Positions 33,299 to 42,717 of a DNA stretch of 64,000 nt are shown one piece after another (the first letter of the stretch is position 1; the number at the start of each line of letters is the position of its first letter). The notes under the pieces are model-generated. The model did not search any database, was not told where the DNA came from, and saw only the letters and a program-made list of their open reading frames with translations. Position numbers and translations under genes: made by a program. This stretch comes from an uncultured Candidatus Binatia bacterium (GTDB taxonomy: Bacteria; Desulfobacterota; Binatia; UBA9968; JAJDTQ01). The DNA lies in contig OY282432.1 of the NCBI GenBank assembly GCA_958295985.1, forward strand, positions 1,736,001 through 1,800,000. Direction: 5' to 3'.

Positions 33299-33527
33299 GT
33301 CACCCTCCTGGGTTCCGGAACAAGATCAAGGCGAAAACGGATGGCATTATAGGGTCGCCCGAGCGGCGGTGTCAATGAGTTCGTTTCCACACGGCGGTTG
33401 AAGAAATCCGCTCGGTACACCGTTGACCCGGGCCGTTTCGATGCTTACCTTCTTCTTGCGACAGGGAGCTCCACAGCATTCAGGGAAAGCAGTTTCAGCA
33501 TGATTTTCAGGGAAGGAGGTACGAACG

Positions 33528-33986
33528 ATGTTGGGATATGAAGTGACCCGATGGCATCCGTTTCTGTTTGGCGGACAGCGCGACGTGGACGCTGTACTCG
33601 ACCGGTTCCTGGGGCGCCGTGAAGCGGACGGAGGTTGGACGCCTCCGATGGACGCATACGTCAGGGACGGCAACTACGTGCTGCGGGCCGACCTGCCGGG
33701 AGTGGAGCCGAAGGATCTGGACATCCAGGTAGAAGGCCGGCTCCTGACCATCAAGGGAGAACGCAAGCGCGAGGAGAAGGGCCACACCCTTCGAGAGACC
33801 TTCCACGGCAAGTTCGAGCGCACCGTGAGGCTGCCCAACGGCGTCGACGCCGCGAAGATCGAGGCCCGGCACAGGAACGGTGTGGTCGAGGTTTCGGTGC
33901 CGCTCCCGGTCAAGGCGGCAGGCCGCAGGGTCCCGGTTCAAGCGGAAGCCGGCGAGGTGAAGACCATCGAGTCCCAAGCCGGTTGA
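33528..33986 (+). CDS. Small heat-shock protein (Hsp20/alpha-crystallin)
   Basis: A 152-aa chaperone. An AAGGAGGT site precedes the ATG. Residues about 40-140 form the alpha-crystallin domain: PPMDAYVRDGNYVLRADLPG, DIQVEGRLLTIKGERKREE, FHGKFERTVRLPNGVDA, RNGVVEVSVPLP. Binds unfolding proteins in the cytoplasm. No clear sigma-32 promoter or CIRCE was seen in the 228 bp before it. A strong intrinsic terminator follows, so it is a single-gene transcript. Confidence 0.92.
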   Translation: MLGYEVTRWHPFLFGGQRDVDAVLDRFLGRREADGGWTPPMDAYVRDGNYVLRADLPGVEPKDLDIQVEGRLLTIKGERKREEKGHTLRETFHGKFERTVRLPNGVDAAKIEARHRNGVVEVSVPLPVKAAGRRVPVQAEAGEVKTIESQAG

Positions 33987-34025
33987 CCGGCGCGTTCGCG
34001 AAACCGTCCGTCCACGGACGGCAGG

Positions 34026-34059
34026 AAAGGGGGTCTCTCCGAAAGGGAGACCCCCTTTT
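34026..34059 (+). terminator. Rho-independent terminator after hsp20
   Basis: GGGGGTCTC and GAGACCCCC form a 9-bp stem around a nine-base loop, followed directly by TTTT. It is 40 bp after the Hsp20 stop, and also faces the end of the membrane protein gene on the other strand. Confidence 0.85.
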
Positions 34060-34065
34060 GCTTTG

Positions 34066-35517
34066 TCACACCTCCACGATGGGCTGCCCGATGATCCACA
34101 GGCTGAAGATCGTGTAACCGACCATCAGGATCAGCATGGGGAGCTGCGGCGCAACGACCGCGCTGCCGCCGCGTCCGCGGTGCGCCGCCAGATGGGCGAG
34201 CCACACGGCGATGACGTGGCCGGCGACGATGACGAAGAGTGAGAACAGCCACAGGGAGCGGGCGTCCACCACGGTCGGGTCCGGCGTTACGCCCGCGGTG
34301 CCAAAGAGATCCCAGCCGGCTCCGAACGGGTCGGAGATGTGTCCGTAGAGGCGCTGGCCCTCGATCATCAACAGCAGCAGGTAGTGCGCCAGGTGATAGG
34401 CGATGGCGATGGGCACCAGCGTAAGGAAGTAGGACGAGGCCACGTCCGTGGCGCCGCGCCGCGGGTCTCCCCCGCGGCTCTCCAGGTGCGCCATGAGCCT
34501 ACAGGTACCCAGGAACAAGGCCACGAAGCAGAGCGGCGCCAGCACGAGCCCGGTGGTGAAGACCAGAGTGCGCGCCCCGGTGTTTCCCAGGAGATGGGTC
34601 CAACCGAGGTCGTACAACCCGTGCAAGGCCGCGGCGTAGAACCGCGCCCACACGGGCGTGTGGAGAAAGCCGTCGAAGCTCACCGTGGCGAGCAGCGTCA
34701 CCACCAGCACTACCATCGAAATCGGGGCCTTCCGGCCGTCCGCCAACCCGGACCCGTAGTGCCGCAGCAGGAGCCGTCCCTGCGCCGTCCGGGTCAGGGG
34801 AGCGAAACGGCCGAAAAGTCCGAAGACGACCGAGAACGTTTCGCCGCACTTGAGCCAGGGCTCGACGCCGTACCGGGCCATGCCGGCCCAGGTGACGGCG
34901 CTGTAGATCAGGATGACGGAAGCGAGGCTGGCGGGCGCGGTGTTGTTCGGCCACACCAACTCGGCCCAGGCAAAGCACAGGTAGAGGAACACGGCCGGCC
35001 AAACGCCCACCCATGAAGGCACCCGCCGGAGAGCGCCGCGGCGCGGGCTCCCGGGCAACAGCGCCGGCACCGCGGCCCAGGGATTCACCGCCGGCCAGAT
35101 GTTGCCCACGAGGGCGCAGACGAAACCCAGACCGACCCACCAGGCTATCCAGACGAACGCGGGCAGGATGTTCGCCAGCGGGTCCTCCTGGGTGCCGAGC
35201 AGTCCGGCGACGATCAGGAAGACGAAGACGACCACGGCGAGGATGGCCAGGATCCTCGCCGGTACCTCGCCGGCGACGAGACGCCCGAGCCAGGTCCGGG
35301 AGATGTCGAGGCTTCGGGACGGTACCGGGGCGGCGTCCCTGCGAAAGGCGGCCAGCACGACGAAGGTCAGGGCAACCACGAGCCCCGCCCCCGCGAGATA
35401 GTACCAAAGCGGCACCGGCAGGTCGTAGCGCTGGACGATGGCGTGGCCCCATGCCGCGTCGGAGGCCACGGACAGGACGCCGAGACCCGCGAGCGACGCG
35501 CAGGCGGCCCTGCTCAC
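34066..35517 (-). CDS. Multi-pass membrane protein (of the type often annotated fenitrothion hydrolase)
   Basis: A 483-aa protein with about ten to twelve hydrophobic segments, starting with a signal-like N-terminus that ends ASDAAWGHAIVQRYDLPVPL. Segments such as LPAFVWIAWWVGLGFVCALV, GNIWPAVNPWAAV, YGVEPWLKCGETFSVVFGLF and GRFAPL match, from memory, membrane proteins that databases label fenitrothion hydrolase. That name comes from one organophosphate-degrading case and should not be taken as a function. Histidine-rich helices (AYHLAHYLLL, VIAVWLAHLAAH) could bind metal or haem. Confidence 0.6.
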   Translation of the reverse strand: MSRAACASLAGLGVLSVASDAAWGHAIVQRYDLPVPLWYYLAGAGLVVALTFVVLAAFRRDAAPVPSRSLDISRTWLGRLVAGEVPARILAILAVVVFVFLIVAGLLGTQEDPLANILPAFVWIAWWVGLGFVCALVGNIWPAVNPWAAVPALLPGSPRRGALRRVPSWVGVWPAVFLYLCFAWAELVWPNNTAPASLASVILIYSAVTWAGMARYGVEPWLKCGETFSVVFGLFGRFAPLTRTAQGRLLLRHYGSGLADGRKAPISMVVLVVTLLATVSFDGFLHTPVWARFYAAALHGLYDLGWTHLLGNTGARTLVFTTGLVLAPLCFVALFLGTCRLMAHLESRGGDPRRGATDVASSYFLTLVPIAIAYHLAHYLLLLMIEGQRLYGHISDPFGAGWDLFGTAGVTPDPTVVDARSLWLFSLFVIVAGHVIAVWLAHLAAHRGRGGSAVVAPQLPMLILMVGYTIFSLWIIGQPIVEV

Positions 35518-35586
35518 GGCGTGCTCCCCGTCCGCGACGCCGGTTCGTTCATGGGTCGGCTCGATGCCGGTTCCCGGCGCTCGCGA

Positions 35587-36612
35587 TCACCGGCACTGCA
35601 TATCGGTCCGTACCACCTGGTGATGCGTGGTGCCGCTGCTGCCGCCGCGCCGGATGCCGCCGCCGGGCAGGTGGATCCAACCGTTCAGGTAGACCAGCCC
35701 GGTCACGCCGTGAACCGGGATGGGCATGTCGGGGAAACGCGTCCAGGTGTCGGTCTTGGGATCGTAGACCTCGTGGTGCGGAAACACCCCCGAGGGACCC
35801 GCCGTCGGATGCTCGCCGCCGAAGGTATGAAAACAGCCGTTCACGGCGATGCCGTTAAGGCCGCCGCGGGCTTCGGACATGGGACGCCGCGTAGTCCATT
35901 GATTGGCCGCGGGGTCGTAGACCTCGAGGGCCGGCGTGATCTCGCTGCGGTAGCCGCCGCCAAACCGCCCGCCGGCCACGTAGAGCTTTCCGTCGATGGC
36001 GGCCGCGGCAATGTGGTTGCGCGCCGTGGGCAGGTCGGGCAACGAGGTCCACTGGTCCGCCTCGGGATCGTAGACGGCGAAGTCGTGGCCCCGCGGCGGC
36101 CGTCCTCCCGCCACGTAGATCTTCCCGTCGATGATGTCATGGGCCATGGCGCTGCGCGCGGTGGGCATGGGCGCCCGGGGCGTCCACTTTTGGGTCTTGG
36201 GGTCATAGGCGTGGACCGCGTCGGTGTAGCGGGATTTTTCCCTGCGGCCGCCGGCATTGGTCTGGCCGCCGATCACGTACAGGACACCGTCGAGACCCAC
36301 GGCCGACGCGTGGTTGATGGGGGTGGGGTAGGGGGTCGTGAGCCGCCACTTTTCCGTTTTCACGTCGTAGACCTGCACGGTGTCGACGCTTTTCCGGGTG
36401 GAAGGGTACCCGCCCACCACGTAGATCTTTCCGTCGAGGTATGCCACCGCCATTTCCGAATTGGCTTCAGCCAACTCAGCGCGTTTGCCCCACTCGCTCA
36501 CGGGCTTCGAATCCGTTGCCACGGCGACGGATGCCGGGTACGCGGCCACGGCACACAGGACCGCAATGACGCGGAGTTTCGAGTAAAGGCCTTGTCCTGC
36601 CTCAGCCGACAT
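35587..36612 (-). CDS. Kelch-repeat beta-propeller protein, exported
   Basis: A 341-aa protein with a signal-like segment (residues about 13-32, LRVIAVLCAVAAYPASVAVA) and six Kelch repeats, each with GG and later Tyr/Trp (KIYVVGGYPSTRK, VLYVIGGQTNAGG, KIYVAGGRPPRG, KLYVAGGRFGGGY, CFHTFGGEHPTAG, WIHLPGGGIRRGG). A six-bladed propeller is complete. Likely periplasmic; function unknown. It is divergent from the amidohydrolase at 36867 with 254 bp between starts. Confidence 0.82.
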   Translation of the reverse strand: MSAEAGQGLYSKLRVIAVLCAVAAYPASVAVATDSKPVSEWGKRAELAEANSEMAVAYLDGKIYVVGGYPSTRKSVDTVQVYDVKTEKWRLTTPYPTPINHASAVGLDGVLYVIGGQTNAGGRREKSRYTDAVHAYDPKTQKWTPRAPMPTARSAMAHDIIDGKIYVAGGRPPRGHDFAVYDPEADQWTSLPDLPTARNHIAAAAIDGKLYVAGGRFGGGYRSEITPALEVYDPAANQWTTRRPMSEARGGLNGIAVNGCFHTFGGEHPTAGPSGVFPHHEVYDPKTDTWTRFPDMPIPVHGVTGLVYLNGWIHLPGGGIRRGGSSGTTHHQVVRTDMQCR

Positions 36613-36866
36613 CTTGAACCTCCCTTCAGGTGAGCCGTTCGGGCCGTCGCGGCGACCCCTCTATTGGACGGTCCGCGGTTCCCACCGGGACGGCACGGTG
36701 TTCCTCCCGTCTACGCCTCTCCGCGACCCGGCGCCAGGACGACGCGTCCGCGTCCCCCGCGAGTATGTACGACGGCGGTCTCGATTGACAAACGAGGGCA
36801 AAGGCAATAGAGCGAAATCGATACGCCATGCACGCGATTCCAAACCCGGAACCAGGAGGTATGACC

Positions 36867-37913
36867 ATGGGTAACGCGACTTGTGTCGATACGGATGGGC
36901 ACGTTCTCGAACGACCGGCGGATATTCGCAAATACCTCGACGCACCCTGGAACGAGCGCTCGACCCCGTTGTGGCCGGGAGACCAGCCCTGGGACCCGAA
37001 CCTGTTCAACGGTTTCAAGATGTCCGTCAACTGGGAGGGGCTTGCCCCCGAGGAGCAGGTGCGGCGCTGGCACACGCTCATGGACAAGCAGGACATGGAG
37101 GTGGCCATCTGTTTCCCGACGGGCTCGGGCAACATCGCCAAGAACCAGGAGGTGCCGTACCAGATTGCCGTGGCCAAGGCCGCCAACACCCACTTCGCCA
37201 AGGAGTACAACGCGCTGTCGAACCGGTTGAGCTGCGTAGGCGTTCTGCCCATGCGGGCGCCGGAAGAGGCGGCCGCGGAGCTACGGCGCGCGGTCGACGA
37301 GCTGGGCCTCAAGGGCTTCGAGATCCTGCCCACCGGGCTGCCCATCGCGCTCGGCGACACCTACTATGACCCCATCTATCGCGCCGCGGAGGAGGCGGGC
37401 GTGGTGCTCGGGGTCCACGGCACCCGCAACACCTCGCGGGAGCTCGGAGCCTCGGTCCTCACTACGTTTGCCGAAGTCCATTCCTACGCCTTCACCGCCG
37501 GCATTCTGTTGCAGTTCACCAGCATGGTCTGCCAGGGCATCACGGAGCGGTTCCCGAAGTTGAAGCTGGCCTTCCTCGAGATCGGCGCTACCTGGCTTCC
37601 CTACTATCTCGACCGTCTCGACGAGCACTGGGAGAAGCGCGGCGCCCACGAGATGCCCTTGCTGAAGCAGAAGCCCAGCGACGTGGTGCGGGAGTCCAAC
37701 ATGTACTTCAGCCTGGAATCCGGCGAGTCCCAGTTGGCCGCCACCGTGGACTACGTGGGCAGCGAACACTTCGTCTACGCCTCGGACATCCCGCACTGGG
37801 ACAACGAGTTCCCCGAGAACCTCAAGCATCTCAGGAACCACCCGGACCTGTCGGACGAGATAAAGGAGAAGATCCTCCGCAAGAACGCCAAGCGGCTGTT
37901 CGACCTCAACTAG
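36867..37913 (+). CDS. Amidohydrolase-2 family metal-dependent hydrolase
   Basis: A 348-aa amidohydrolase-2 protein. AGGAGG (36854-36859) places the start at 36867; an in-frame ATG lies six bases before it. N-terminal motif is CVDTDGHVLERPADI (D-x-D-G-H variant). Further metal-ligand regions: VLGVHGTRNTS and YASDIPHWDNEF. EIGATWLPYYLDRLDEHWEK is a family hallmark. Likely a decarboxylase or hydrolase on an aromatic or cyclic acid. It is followed by a perfect palindromic terminator. Confidence 0.86.
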   Translation: MGNATCVDTDGHVLERPADIRKYLDAPWNERSTPLWPGDQPWDPNLFNGFKMSVNWEGLAPEEQVRRWHTLMDKQDMEVAICFPTGSGNIAKNQEVPYQIAVAKAANTHFAKEYNALSNRLSCVGVLPMRAPEEAAAELRRAVDELGLKGFEILPTGLPIALGDTYYDPIYRAAEEAGVVLGVHGTRNTSRELGASVLTTFAEVHSYAFTAGILLQFTSMVCQGITERFPKLKLAFLEIGATWLPYYLDRLDEHWEKRGAHEMPLLKQKPSDVVRESNMYFSLESGESQLAATVDYVGSEHFVYASDIPHWDNEFPENLKHLRNHPDLSDEIKEKILRKNAKRLFDLN

Positions 37914-38010
37914 CGGCGTCTCGGGACTCTCGAATGCCGGCAACATCCATGTTCTACGGGATCGTTGTTGCTACGGCTTGGAAACTGGTCTTATGGCCTG
38001 GAAACGGGCT

Positions 38011-38044
38011 GCGGCGCGCCGGAACTGCCGTTCCGGCGCGCCGC
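38011..38044. terminator. 15-bp perfect palindrome between convergent genes
   Basis: GCGGCGCGCCGGAAC (38011-38025), loop TGCC, exact complement (38030-38044). It separates the amidohydrolase stop (37913) from the stop of the convergent TTT receptor gene (38052). Very GC-rich, no T-tract. Confidence 0.7.
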
Positions 38045-38051
38045 CTCTGCG

Positions 38052-39071
38052 TCAGTAATTGAAAATTTTCTTCAGCGCTCCCTTGTTCTCCGCCGGGATG
38101 TCCACCATCTTTTCCACCAGCGCCTGCAGTTCCTTGCCGGGAAGCGGGTTGATCTGGATACGCGCCTTCTTCGCGTCCTTGAGGAAGTCCGGATCCTTCA
38201 TCACCTTGACGAAGGCTTGGCGCAGGGTCTCCACCCGTTCCGGGGCCACTCCGGGCGGCATGACCCAGGGCCGTCCCACGGATAGCTGTTTGTTGTAGAC
38301 CTCGAGAACGGCCTTCTTGTCCGCCTTGGCGAGGTCGGACGCCAGCGGGACGTCCTGGAGCGCAGGGTGCTTCTCCCGCCCGATCTGCACCAGGATCCTG
38401 ATGGCCTTCTTGGCGAACCAGTCCTTTTTGAGCGCTCTCAGGGAGGCGTAGCCCCAGCCGCAGATGCCGTCCACCTCGCCCTTGTCCACCGCCAGGGCGG
38501 TGGCCATGATGCCGCGGTAACCGGACGTCACCTTCATGTTGGTTCCCATCACGCTGTTGAGCATCAGGGGGACGATGTAGATGTCGGAGCGTGGCTGGGT
38601 CGCCGCCATCTTCACCGGCTTGGCCGCAGTCACCAGGTCTTCGGCGTTCTCGTAGGCGCTGTCCGCGCGCACGAAGCAGGACGCGGTCTCCTGCACCGGC
38701 GTGCCGATCCAGTTGAACCTGGCCGGATCGAACCGCGCCTGAGGTACGCCCAGGGCCTGGGTCAGCGGCAGGGTTCGGTGAATCGCACCCAGCGTGAGGC
38801 CGTCGCGCTTGGCGATGTTGTAGAGCCAGTTGGCCGCCACCATGCCCGATGCGCCCGGCATGTTCTTCACCACGATCCTCGGGTTTCCGGGAATGTACTT
38901 CGAGATGTGCCGCGCGGCGATCCGCGGGTAGAGATCATAGGACGTGCCCGCGTCCGCGGACACCAGGATGACCACCTGCTTCCCCTTGTAGACGGACTCG
39001 GCCGCGCCCGCGGCGTGGACGAGGCACGCGAGCACGATCAAGATCCCAAGGATACTGCGAAGAAAAATCAT
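38052..39071 (-). CDS. TTT solute-binding receptor-like protein (Bug family)
   Basis: A 339-aa periplasmic receptor with a signal peptide (IFLRSILGILIVLACLVHAA) and mature start AESVYKGKQVVILVSADAGT. SADAGTSYDLYPRIAARHI replaces the usual PGG block, then NPRIVVKNMPGASGMVAANW and WVMPPGVAPERVETLRQAFV are classic TctC features. It is probably a receptor for a carboxylate; no membrane component adjoins. Confidence 0.85.
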   Translation of the reverse strand: MIFLRSILGILIVLACLVHAAGAAESVYKGKQVVILVSADAGTSYDLYPRIAARHISKYIPGNPRIVVKNMPGASGMVAANWLYNIAKRDGLTLGAIHRTLPLTQALGVPQARFDPARFNWIGTPVQETASCFVRADSAYENAEDLVTAAKPVKMAATQPRSDIYIVPLMLNSVMGTNMKVTSGYRGIMATALAVDKGEVDGICGWGYASLRALKKDWFAKKAIRILVQIGREKHPALQDVPLASDLAKADKKAVLEVYNKQLSVGRPWVMPPGVAPERVETLRQAFVKVMKDPDFLKDAKKARIQINPLPGKELQALVEKMVDIPAENKGALKKIFNY

Positions 39072-39344
39072 GCGTTACCCTCCTTCCGGTGCGTCGTATG
39101 TCATGGACCCCTGTATGTGACTTGTCCTTCGTTTGTCAAGCCGGCCCTGTCCGTGCCGCCATAATGCCAAGCCCACCCTGGTTGGCACGTTCGCTCTGCC
39201 TAATGGACCCGTATCTCCGCACCGGTCGAGCTTGCACCATATTATCCCCCGGCATTTCGCAAGCGTCTGCCGGTCACAGGGGCGACATGGAAGCAGGTCA
39301 CCCCTGGGTTGCAACGGCACGGCCTGCTGGCTACGATTAGGGGC

Positions 39345-39923
39345 ATGAGCGAGGCCATCGCCTTCGACACCCATAAATTCATCAAGCACATGACGGCAAG
39401 CGGCTTCACCGAGCAACAGGCCGAAGCCCTGGCCGAAGAACAGGTGGCTCTGCTCAACAGCAACCTGGCGACCAAGGCCGATGTCGAAGGTGTCAAAGCT
39501 GACATCGAGACCCTGCGGCTGGCGACCAAGGCCGATATCGAAGGTGTCAAAGCTGACATCGAGACCCTGCGGCTGGCGACCGAGGCCGATATCGAGGCCT
39601 TGCGGCAGGCGACCAAGGTCGACATCGAAGGTGTCAAAGCTGACATCGAGACCCTGCGGCTGGCAACCAAGGCCGACATCGAGGCCTTGCGGCAGGCGAC
39701 CAAGGCCGACATCGAGGCCTTGCGGCAGGCGACCAAGGCCGACATCGAGGGTGTCAAAGCTGACATCGAGACCTTGCGGCAGGCGACCAAGGCCGACATC
39801 GAGGCCTTGCGGTTGGCGACCAAGGCCGATATCGAGGGTGTCAAATCCGAACTGCTGAAGTGGATGTTCGGCGCGCTGATTGCCCAAGGCGGTCTGATCG
39901 TTGCCCTCGTCAAGCTCCTGTAG
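39345..39923 (+). CDS. Membrane-anchored coiled-coil protein (DUF1640-like) with tandem repeats
   Basis: A 192-aa protein: FDTHKFIKHMTASGFTEQQA and EALAEEQVALL are DUF1640/CCDC90-like, residues about 42-157 are a perfect-phase coiled coil built from 18- and 11-residue repeats, and a C-terminal TM segment (about 172-190, WMFGALIAQGGLIVALVKLL). Related to proteins with an N-terminal helical head and a membrane tail. It is often placed near phage or mobile genes, as here beside an IS remnant. Function unknown. Confidence 0.75.
   Translation: MSEAIAFDTHKFIKHMTASGFTEQQAEALAEEQVALLNSNLATKADVEGVKADIETLRLATKADIEGVKADIETLRLATEADIEALRQATKVDIEGVKADIETLRLATKADIEALRQATKADIEALRQATKADIEGVKADIETLRQATKADIEALRLATKADIEGVKSELLKWMFGALIAQGGLIVALVKLL
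39468..39815 (+). repeat. In-frame tandem repeats of 54 and 33 bp
   Basis: Eight units alternate between 18 residues (ATKADIEGVKADIETLRL type, 54 bp) and 11 residues (ATKADIEALRQ, 33 bp) in the order 18, 18, 11, 18, 11, 11, 18, 11, before a last partial unit runs into the TM segment. DNA identity between units is high. Both lengths keep coiled-coil phase (11/3 and 18/5), so slippage would change length without breaking structure. Confidence 0.85.
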
Positions 39924-39977
39924 CGCACTCTCGTCTGCCTCCGACCCATCACATCCCTCGCTCCTACAGACCAAACT

Positions 39978-40205
39978 CTACCTTCCACGGACGATTCGGC
40001 TTGGCGTCGCATTCCGCGCGCAGCATTTTCGCCAGCGCCAGCGGGTCAACTCCCGGTAGCGCCGCACCAGCCGCTTCACTTGCCGCACGCTCAGCCTCAA
40101 CTGCTCTCCCGCTTCCCGTTGCACAAGCCGCTTCCCCACTACCTCCCGGATCATCTCCAGCCGGTCCACCTCTCGCATGGTCATCCCCTCATCTGTCTTC
40201 GCCAT
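39978..40205 (-). pseudogene. ISNCY/IS1202-like transposase, N-terminal remnant
   Basis: The 75-aa frame starts MAKTDEGMTMREVDRLEMIR, then VVGKRLVQREAGEQLRLSVR and QVKRLVRRYRE, which is the N-terminal helix-turn-helix of ISNCY/IS1202-type transposases. After about 50 residues the similarity ends. The catalytic domain is absent. Intergenic sequence from 39924 to 40394 contains no other gene; a GGGGTCATCTCGGCTTTGCT segment upstream of the start could be the IS end. Confidence 0.7.
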
Positions 40206-40394
40206 CCCTTGCCCCCTTCCTTCCTCAAAGGGGTCATCTCGGCTTTGCTCAAGGGGACATGCTCGCTTTGTTCCAACATCCTGGACCGACGGTTTTGTGC
40301 GAATGCGCGAATTGTGGCAATGTCTCCGTGCCCGCCGCCCGCCGCGGCGCCGCTTGTCCGGCAGGTAGGGGGCAGGGTCAGGAGAACCCCGGCG

Positions 40395-41377
40395 ATGCTC
40401 ATACGGTACGTCGCTATGCGCCTCGTGCAATTGGTCCCCATGGCGCTGGTGGTCACCATGGTGGTCTTTTTCGTCATGAGGATCATCCCGGGGGACCCCG
40501 TGCTGGTGATGCTGGGTGCGGTGGAGGGGGCGCCGATCTCGCAGGAGGTCTACGACGCCATGCGCCTGCGGTTGGGATTGGACCAGCCGCTCATCGTCCA
40601 GTATCTCGACTGGCTCTGGGACATGCTGCAAGGAGAACTGGGCGACTCCACCACCTACCGGACGCCCGCCCTGGCCGTCATCCTGCACCGCTTGGTGCCC
40701 ACCGCGTACCTGATGGTGGGGGGCGTGGTCATGGCCGTGGCCATTGCCGTACCGGGCGGCGTCCTGGCCGCCATCCACAACAATACCAAGTGGGACCACC
40801 TGGCCACGGGATTCGTGATCCTCGGGATCACGGTGCCGACCTTCTGGCTGGCGCTGGTGGCCATCCTGATCTTTGCGGTCTACCTGGGTTGGCTGCCCTC
40901 CATCGGATATATCCCGCCGCAGAAGGACTTCCTGGACTTCCTGCGGCCGAAGCGGGCATCAGGTTTTCGCTCCAGAACCTCGGCGGCGCCGAGCTCATCA
41001 AGAAGACCATCGACGGTGAGTTGCACGTTTCCGTCTACGGCGGCGGAGGCGTGGGCGAGCCGCTGGTGGCCAACGTGCAACACCTCGGCTGCACCGAAGG
41101 CAAGGTGGGCGTCAGCAACGTCGCCAACTACTGCACGCCGGAGCTCGAGAAATGGGTGACCCGGTACATGGAAGAGCCGGACCGGGCCAAGCGCCTGGAG
41201 ATCTGGAAGAAGCTGGCACGGGCATACTTTGTCGATGAAGTGATCCACTACATCGTCGGGTGGTCCAACATCCGGAACTACGTCTGGCGTGACGAGGTGA
41301 AGAACTGGGAGCGGGGGCCGACGCAGGAATACTGGCACGCCAAGGGCGGCCTCTGGCGGACCTGGCTGGAGCCGTAA
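40395..41377 (+). pseudogene. DppB permease / DppA binding-protein chimera
   Basis: Two fragments of a peptide/opine-type ABC importer are joined out of frame near 40950. First, from ATG 40395, about 185 residues of a DppB/GsiC-type permease (MLIRYVAMRLVQLVPMALVV, then FFVMRIIPGDPVLVMLGAVE, LGLDQPLIVQYLDWLWDMLQ, then GITVPTFWLALVAILIFAVY) stop before the conserved EAA loop. Then, in another frame, about 140 residues from the C-terminus of a class-5 solute-binding protein follow (RFSLQNLGGAELIKKTIDGE, WVTRYMEEPDRAKRLEIWKK, WERGPTQEYWHAKGGLW). A deletion or rearrangement joined them. Neither half can function alone. The IS remnant lies directly upstream. Confidence 0.75.
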
Positions 41378-41476
41378 GGGGCCGGATTGACACGGGACCG
41401 GGGCCGAGAGTACATTCGGTTCTCGGTTTGGATCCGACAGGAAACCGGTTGGGCTCGGCTGGAGGGCCGGAGGTCT

Positions 41477-42679
41477 ATGGCAACGTTGAAGATGAAATAC
41501 GGCGTCATCTCCGCGGATGATCACATCCAGGAGGCGCCCGATGTCTGGACCAACAGGATGTCCAAGGCCCGGTTCGGCGACGACATTCCCCACATCGTGG
41601 AGCTGCCGGACGGCACCCAGACCTGGTCCCTGGGCGGGAACACCAAGGGATTCGGCGGCCTGGCCCGGGTTTCGGGCGTCAACCCCGACGTGAAGCGGTG
41701 GGAGGACGTGCCTCCTTCCACGTACATGGTTTCGGAGCGTTCGAAGGTACTGGATCAGGAGGAGCTGGACGCGTCGGTGCTGTTCCCCAACATTATCGGC
41801 ATCACCAACCAGAACTTCCAGAAGGAGGGCAGCGAGGCGTTCCGTCTGGCCTGCATCCAGGCCTACAACGACTGGCTCATCGACGAGTGGCAGGACGTCT
41901 CACCCCGGTTCATCGCCCAGTGCGTCGCGCCCATGTGGGACGTGGACCTGTGCGTGGCCGAGATCCATCGCGCGGTGAACCGCGGCCACAAGGCGCTGGT
42001 CTGGCACGGCGCCCCCCACGTCCTGGGGCTCAAACACTTCAACGATCCCTACTGGTACCCGGTTTTTCAGGCGTGCTGCGACCTGGACGTGCCCGTTTGC
42101 CTGCACTCCACCGCGCTCCCCGCGCTGCCGTCCTGGGATTCACTGGAAGCGCGCTCCAGGCTCGCTCTCGGTGTCTCCATGACCTTCGTGAGCCACATGG
42201 AGATCGTATCCAACATCCTTTACTCCGGCGTGTTCGAAAAGTTCCCCCGGCTCAAGACCATCAGCGTGGAGAGTGGCGTGGGCTGGCTGCCATACCTGCT
42301 GGAGGAGCTGGACCACGAGTTCGAGGAGCGCAAGGTGGCCGAGAACACGGCCCTCACGCGGAAGCCAAGCGATGTCTTCCGAACCAACATGTGGAGCACC
42401 TTCTGGCATGAGCGCCACGGCATCCGGAGCCGCGACGAGATCGGCGTGGACAAGATCATGTACTCGGTGGATTACCCGCACGGCACCACCACATGGCCCG
42501 AGTCGGTGTGGTGCCGGACCCACTCGCTGCAGGACGTCACGTCGGCGGAAGAGCGCAAGATGATCCTGATGGACAACGCCATCGGGCTTTACAAGCTCGA
42601 CGTGGACGAATCCGCGATCCACCAGCCCCTCTATCAGCCAGGCCCCATCACCGTCGGACCGCGGCCCAAGGCCGCATAG
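41477..42679 (+). CDS. Amidohydrolase-2 family metal-dependent hydrolase
   Basis: A 400-aa amidohydrolase-2 protein; start 41477 has GGAGG seven bases upstream. Conserved parts: YGVISADDHIQEAPDVWTN (D-D-H variant of the HxH motif), GHKALVWHGAPHVLGLKHFN, VPVCLHSTALPALPSW, ISVESGVGWLPYLLEELDHE and MYSVDYPHGTTTWPESVW. The last block holds the metal-binding aspartate. Close in design to the gene at 36867 but longer at the C-terminus. Substrate unknown. Confidence 0.86.
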   Translation: MATLKMKYGVISADDHIQEAPDVWTNRMSKARFGDDIPHIVELPDGTQTWSLGGNTKGFGGLARVSGVNPDVKRWEDVPPSTYMVSERSKVLDQEELDASVLFPNIIGITNQNFQKEGSEAFRLACIQAYNDWLIDEWQDVSPRFIAQCVAPMWDVDLCVAEIHRAVNRGHKALVWHGAPHVLGLKHFNDPYWYPVFQACCDLDVPVCLHSTALPALPSWDSLEARSRLALGVSMTFVSHMEIVSNILYSGVFEKFPRLKTISVESGVGWLPYLLEELDHEFEERKVAENTALTRKPSDVFRTNMWSTFWHERHGIRSRDEIGVDKIMYSVDYPHGTTTWPESVWCRTHSLQDVTSAEERKMILMDNAIGLYKLDVDESAIHQPLYQPGPITVGPRPKAA

Positions 42680-42696
42680 CGCCGGACCGCGGACAC

Positions 42697-42717
42697 GGGC
42701 GGGTTCGAAACCCGCCC
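42697..42717. terminator. 9-bp palindrome between convergent genes
   Basis: GGGCGGGTT, loop CGA, AACCCGCCC, then CCTAC. It separates the amidohydrolase and VOC stops. A related hairpin with the same core (CGGGTTT G AAACCCG followed by TCCCTAC) lies at 49446-49460, so this is probably a dispersed intergenic palindrome acting as terminator. Confidence 0.55.

Noticed and set aside
40080-40394. Extended N-terminus of the DppB fragment
   Set aside because: This stretch overlaps the IS remnant; permease similarity starts at ATG 40395.
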